Origin: UBA2357 sp041678045
Lineage (GTDB): Bacteria > Pseudomonadota > Gammaproteobacteria > Burkholderiales > Rhodocyclaceae
Assembly (NCBI GenBank): GCA_041678045.1
Contig: JBAYOV010000016.1
Span: forward strand, 1-64,000
Reading direction: 5' to 3'
Length of the DNA stretch: 64,000 nt
Program-made: the position numbers and the translations under genes
In this document: piece after piece, positions 62,494 through 64,000 of the stretch
Numbering within the stretch: position 1 is the first letter of the stretch
How the letters are laid out: each line of letters begins with the position of its first letter
Notes under the pieces: generated by a model
The model's input: the letters and a program-made list of their open reading frames with translations, nothing else
Databases searched by the model: none
What the model was told of the DNA's origin: nothing

Positions 62494-62620
62494 TTATTAA
62501 CCCGGCCCTTGAGTATGCTGTCTCCGTTCGCCCTGAGCTTGTCGAAGGGCGCTGCCGGGACTGGGCTTCGACAGGCTCAGCCCGAACGGTTGGCAGTGAC
62601 TTTAAGGGCCGGGTTAATAG
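62494..62620. repeat. Inverted-repeat element with REP core, copy 2 (complete)
   Basis: 127 bases bounded by TTATTAACCCGGCCCTT and AAGGGCCGGGTTAATAG. Between them are GAGTATGCTGTCT, the 66-base REP palindrome (62524-62589) and TTGGCAGTGACTTT. It lies 30 bases upstream of the helicase start. Copy 1 at 17608-17708 is in opposite orientation and partly deleted. Confidence 0.88.
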
Positions 62621-62840
62621 TTGAATTCGCCTGGATTATCGCAGATGTAACATATTTATCTGCCGATGCCTCATGGTGCCAGTTGATTATCACGTGCTAT
62701 CAGCTCACCAGATGAGCCAGTCACACCCCATCATGGGTCAACAAGTTCGTCGAACGACGCCCGCTCTAGCTGGCCGTCTGCGTTTACTGGGCACTCATTT
62801 CGTTATTCAATACAGCACAACCCCACAGGGAGATACGAAC
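62621..62840. other. AT-rich intergenic stretch without gene
   Basis: About 220 bases between the repeat element and a plus-strand pseudogene. Lower GC than the flanks; a short ORF begins here but shows no protein-like features. It must contain the promoter of the minus-strand array if that is still expressed; no clear -35/-10 pair was found. Confidence 0.4.
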
Positions 62841-63079
62841 ATGCCATTGCAGAATCGCGTTAATACAGAGGGAGCCATCTGCCACTCGTCGGCCCGAGGC
62901 ACGTTGATGGGCAGCAACAGCCGTTGAGCGCTGACCAGCTCAGGGCACTGCCCGATGGCGTGCTCGTCAAGCATCTTTCAAGCGGCACCTTCTATCTGCT
63001 GCTCGGCGGCGACGCTTATGCCTGGCCCTTTTCGGGCTACGGGGCACGACAACCGCTGCTGACGCTCAGCGGCCAGTAA
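62841..63079 (+). pseudogene. Internally deleted conserved gene (MPLQNRV... family)
   Basis: ATG 62841 with AGGGAGAT upstream gives MPLQNRVNTEGAICHSSARG then LMGS; after a junction the text continues in another frame as LSADQLRALPDGVLVKHLSSG...YLLLGGDAYAWPFSGYGARQPLL to TAA at 63077-63079. These are the start and end of a single family I recognise as a ~180-aa conserved hypothetical protein with a Cys-rich middle; roughly 100 residues are missing and the halves are out of frame. Confidence 0.75.
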
Positions 63080-63144
63080 CGGCTACCGCCCCGACATTCA
63101 TCCATCTGCAGTCATCTGATAGCAGTTTCACTGGACGACATCGA

Positions 63145-63795
63145 ATGAAACTCTTGCACGAACCCGCCCTCACCCTCCTTCATCTCTGCGGCTACGGCAC
63201 ACTGGCCACACATTCAGCGGCACTCACTGGCTACCCCTTCGCCACTGTCGTGCCCTACGCACTCGACGCCGCGCACAACCCGGTGCTGTGCATCAGCGCG
63301 CTGGCCGAACACACCAAGAATGTACTGGCCGACCCACGGGTGAGCCTGTCGGTCATGCAGCCTGGTGCCGAGGACGTGCAGGACACCGCCCGCCTGACAC
63401 TGGTAGCCGACGCCGAGCACATCGAGCCGGACGCGACCTTGCGCGCCCGTCACCAGCGTTACCTGCCCAAGACGGAAGACTTGCTCGCGCTCGACTTCAT
63501 GTTCTTCCGCCTGCGGCCGAGGCGGATTCGCTACATCGGCGGCGTCGGACGCATGGGCTGGGTCGAGGAAGCCGAGTGGACAGCCCTGCCCGTGCTGCCC
63601 GCCGAGTTGGAGGAGCAGTTCCTCAAGGAGACCCGCTTACAGCTGAATGCAAAGGTGAAACTTCTCGGGGCGGACTGCTTTGGTATCGACTATGAAGTGA
63701 AGGGAGAGCGGCAACGGCAACGCTTCCCGGACGCGCCGCTTACCGCTGAACGCTTCGCCACTGCGGCACCCCGGTTTGCTACGGAGCGCTGTTGA
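63145..63795 (+). CDS. HugZ-type split-barrel protein (PNPOx-like, possible heme utilisation)
   Basis: 216 aa: LLHLCGYGTLATHSAALTGYPFATVVPYALDAAHNPVLCISALAEHTKNVLADPRVSLSVM, then RLTLVADAEHI, RYLPKTEDLLALDFMFFRLRPRRIRYIGGVGRMGWV. This is the HugZ/DUF2470-like pattern of PNPOx-fold proteins; some members bind heme, others FMN. The His-rich C-terminal loop of Campylobacter/Helicobacter HugZ is not evident. No heme-transport genes are in view, so the role is left open. Confidence 0.85.
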   Translation: MKLLHEPALTLLHLCGYGTLATHSAALTGYPFATVVPYALDAAHNPVLCISALAEHTKNVLADPRVSLSVMQPGAEDVQDTARLTLVADAEHIEPDATLRARHQRYLPKTEDLLALDFMFFRLRPRRIRYIGGVGRMGWVEEAEWTALPVLPAELEEQFLKETRLQLNAKVKLLGADCFGIDYEVKGERQRQRFPDAPLTAERFATAAPRFATERC

Positions 63796-63950
63796 AGTAG
63801 GGCGACTTCACCTTGTTCATCCTCTTGTGACCTGGAGCCAGGTATAGCAACCGGTCATCTGCTGGCATGATGCGCTTGCTCTGGCTCACGTAGTGAGCCA
63901 CCACCCCCGGCACAATGGCACCACTTTGACCCATCACATGGAGGCCCGCC

Positions 63951-64000
63951 ATGTTCGACATGCCCATGACCCATCATGCACCTGCACTTGATGTGTATGC
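63951..64000 (+). CDS. Start of a gene running off the right edge
   Basis: ATG 63951 is preceded by GGAGG with about five bases spacing. The 16 codons visible read MFDMPMTHHAPALDVY and stay open to the end. Too short to classify. The preceding 155 bases hold only a small hairpin TGAAGT-AGGGCG-ACTTCA near 63793-63811. Confidence 0.4.
   Translation, partial: MFDMPMTHHAPALDVY

Noticed and set aside
63779..63967. 62-codon minus-strand ORF near the right edge
   Set aside because: It overlaps the end of the HugZ-like gene and the well-placed ribosome site of the partial gene at 63951; no family seen.

Overview
This is high-GC bacterial DNA, most likely from a betaproteobacterium of the Rhodocyclales type (Azoarcus/Thauera-like). 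That is an inference from gene style (several PAS-GGDEF-EAL proteins, HugZ-type and MocR-type genes, REP-like repeats with the CTGAGCTTGTCGAAGGGC core); no rRNA is present to settle it.

1-9.3 kb: the first 2939 codons of a giant non-ribosomal peptide synthetase on the minus strand, running off the left edge, with domain order C-A-T-C-T-E-C-A(partial). Module 2 has no adenylation domain. A divergent AT-rich control region and a 55-residue membrane peptide follow. 9.3-16.3 kb: a three-gene minus-strand signalling operon (hybrid histidine kinase with Hpt, REC-GGDEF response regulator, membrane MASE3-like-PAS-GGDEF-EAL protein) with 4-bp coupling between the first two genes. 16.4-24.2 kb: chromosomal genes: Old Yellow Enzyme, a divergent PNPOx-like/MocR pair, a GNAT protein behind a long structured leader, and a PocR-PAS-PAS-GGDEF-EAL protein.

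24.3-27.1 kb: tRNA-fMet with promoter and terminator, phased integrase arm-type repeats, a decayed tyrosine integrase, an HD-domain hydrolase and a Blc-type lipocalin. This is the scar of an integrated element.

27.1-40.1 kb: defence island 1. A plus-strand cytosine-5 methyltransferase converges on a tightly packed seven-gene minus-strand operon: WYL regulator (BrxR/CapW-like), ankyrin-repeat/full-length sigma-70 fusion, MutL-like GHKL ATPase, Z1 helicase-like ATPase, PD-(D/E)XK nuclease, AIPR protein and Vsr nickase. The MutL/Z1/nuclease/AIPR core matches the system I recall as Mza. The ankyrin-sigma fusion at its head is the most unusual gene in the window.

40.2-43.1 kb: UPF0149/SEC-C protein, S49 peptidase, and a stretch of decayed genes (IS256-type transposase relic, HipB-like relic, an unrecognised relic).

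43.1-62.5 kb: defence island 2, all minus strand: SNF2 helicase, Eco57I-like N6 methyltransferase, a 77-residue coupled protein, a TacA/TacT-type toxin-antitoxin pair with its own promoter, a 2137-residue DUF1998-type helicase, a RelE/ParE-SF1 helicase fusion and a helical-repeat protein. It resembles DISARM/Druantia. The SNF2 gene has an in-frame amber codon at codon 44, and the methyltransferase carries an in-frame REP element, so this array may be degrading. 62.5-64 kb: a second copy of a REP-cored inverted-repeat element, a deleted pseudogene, a HugZ-like protein and the first codons of a further gene.
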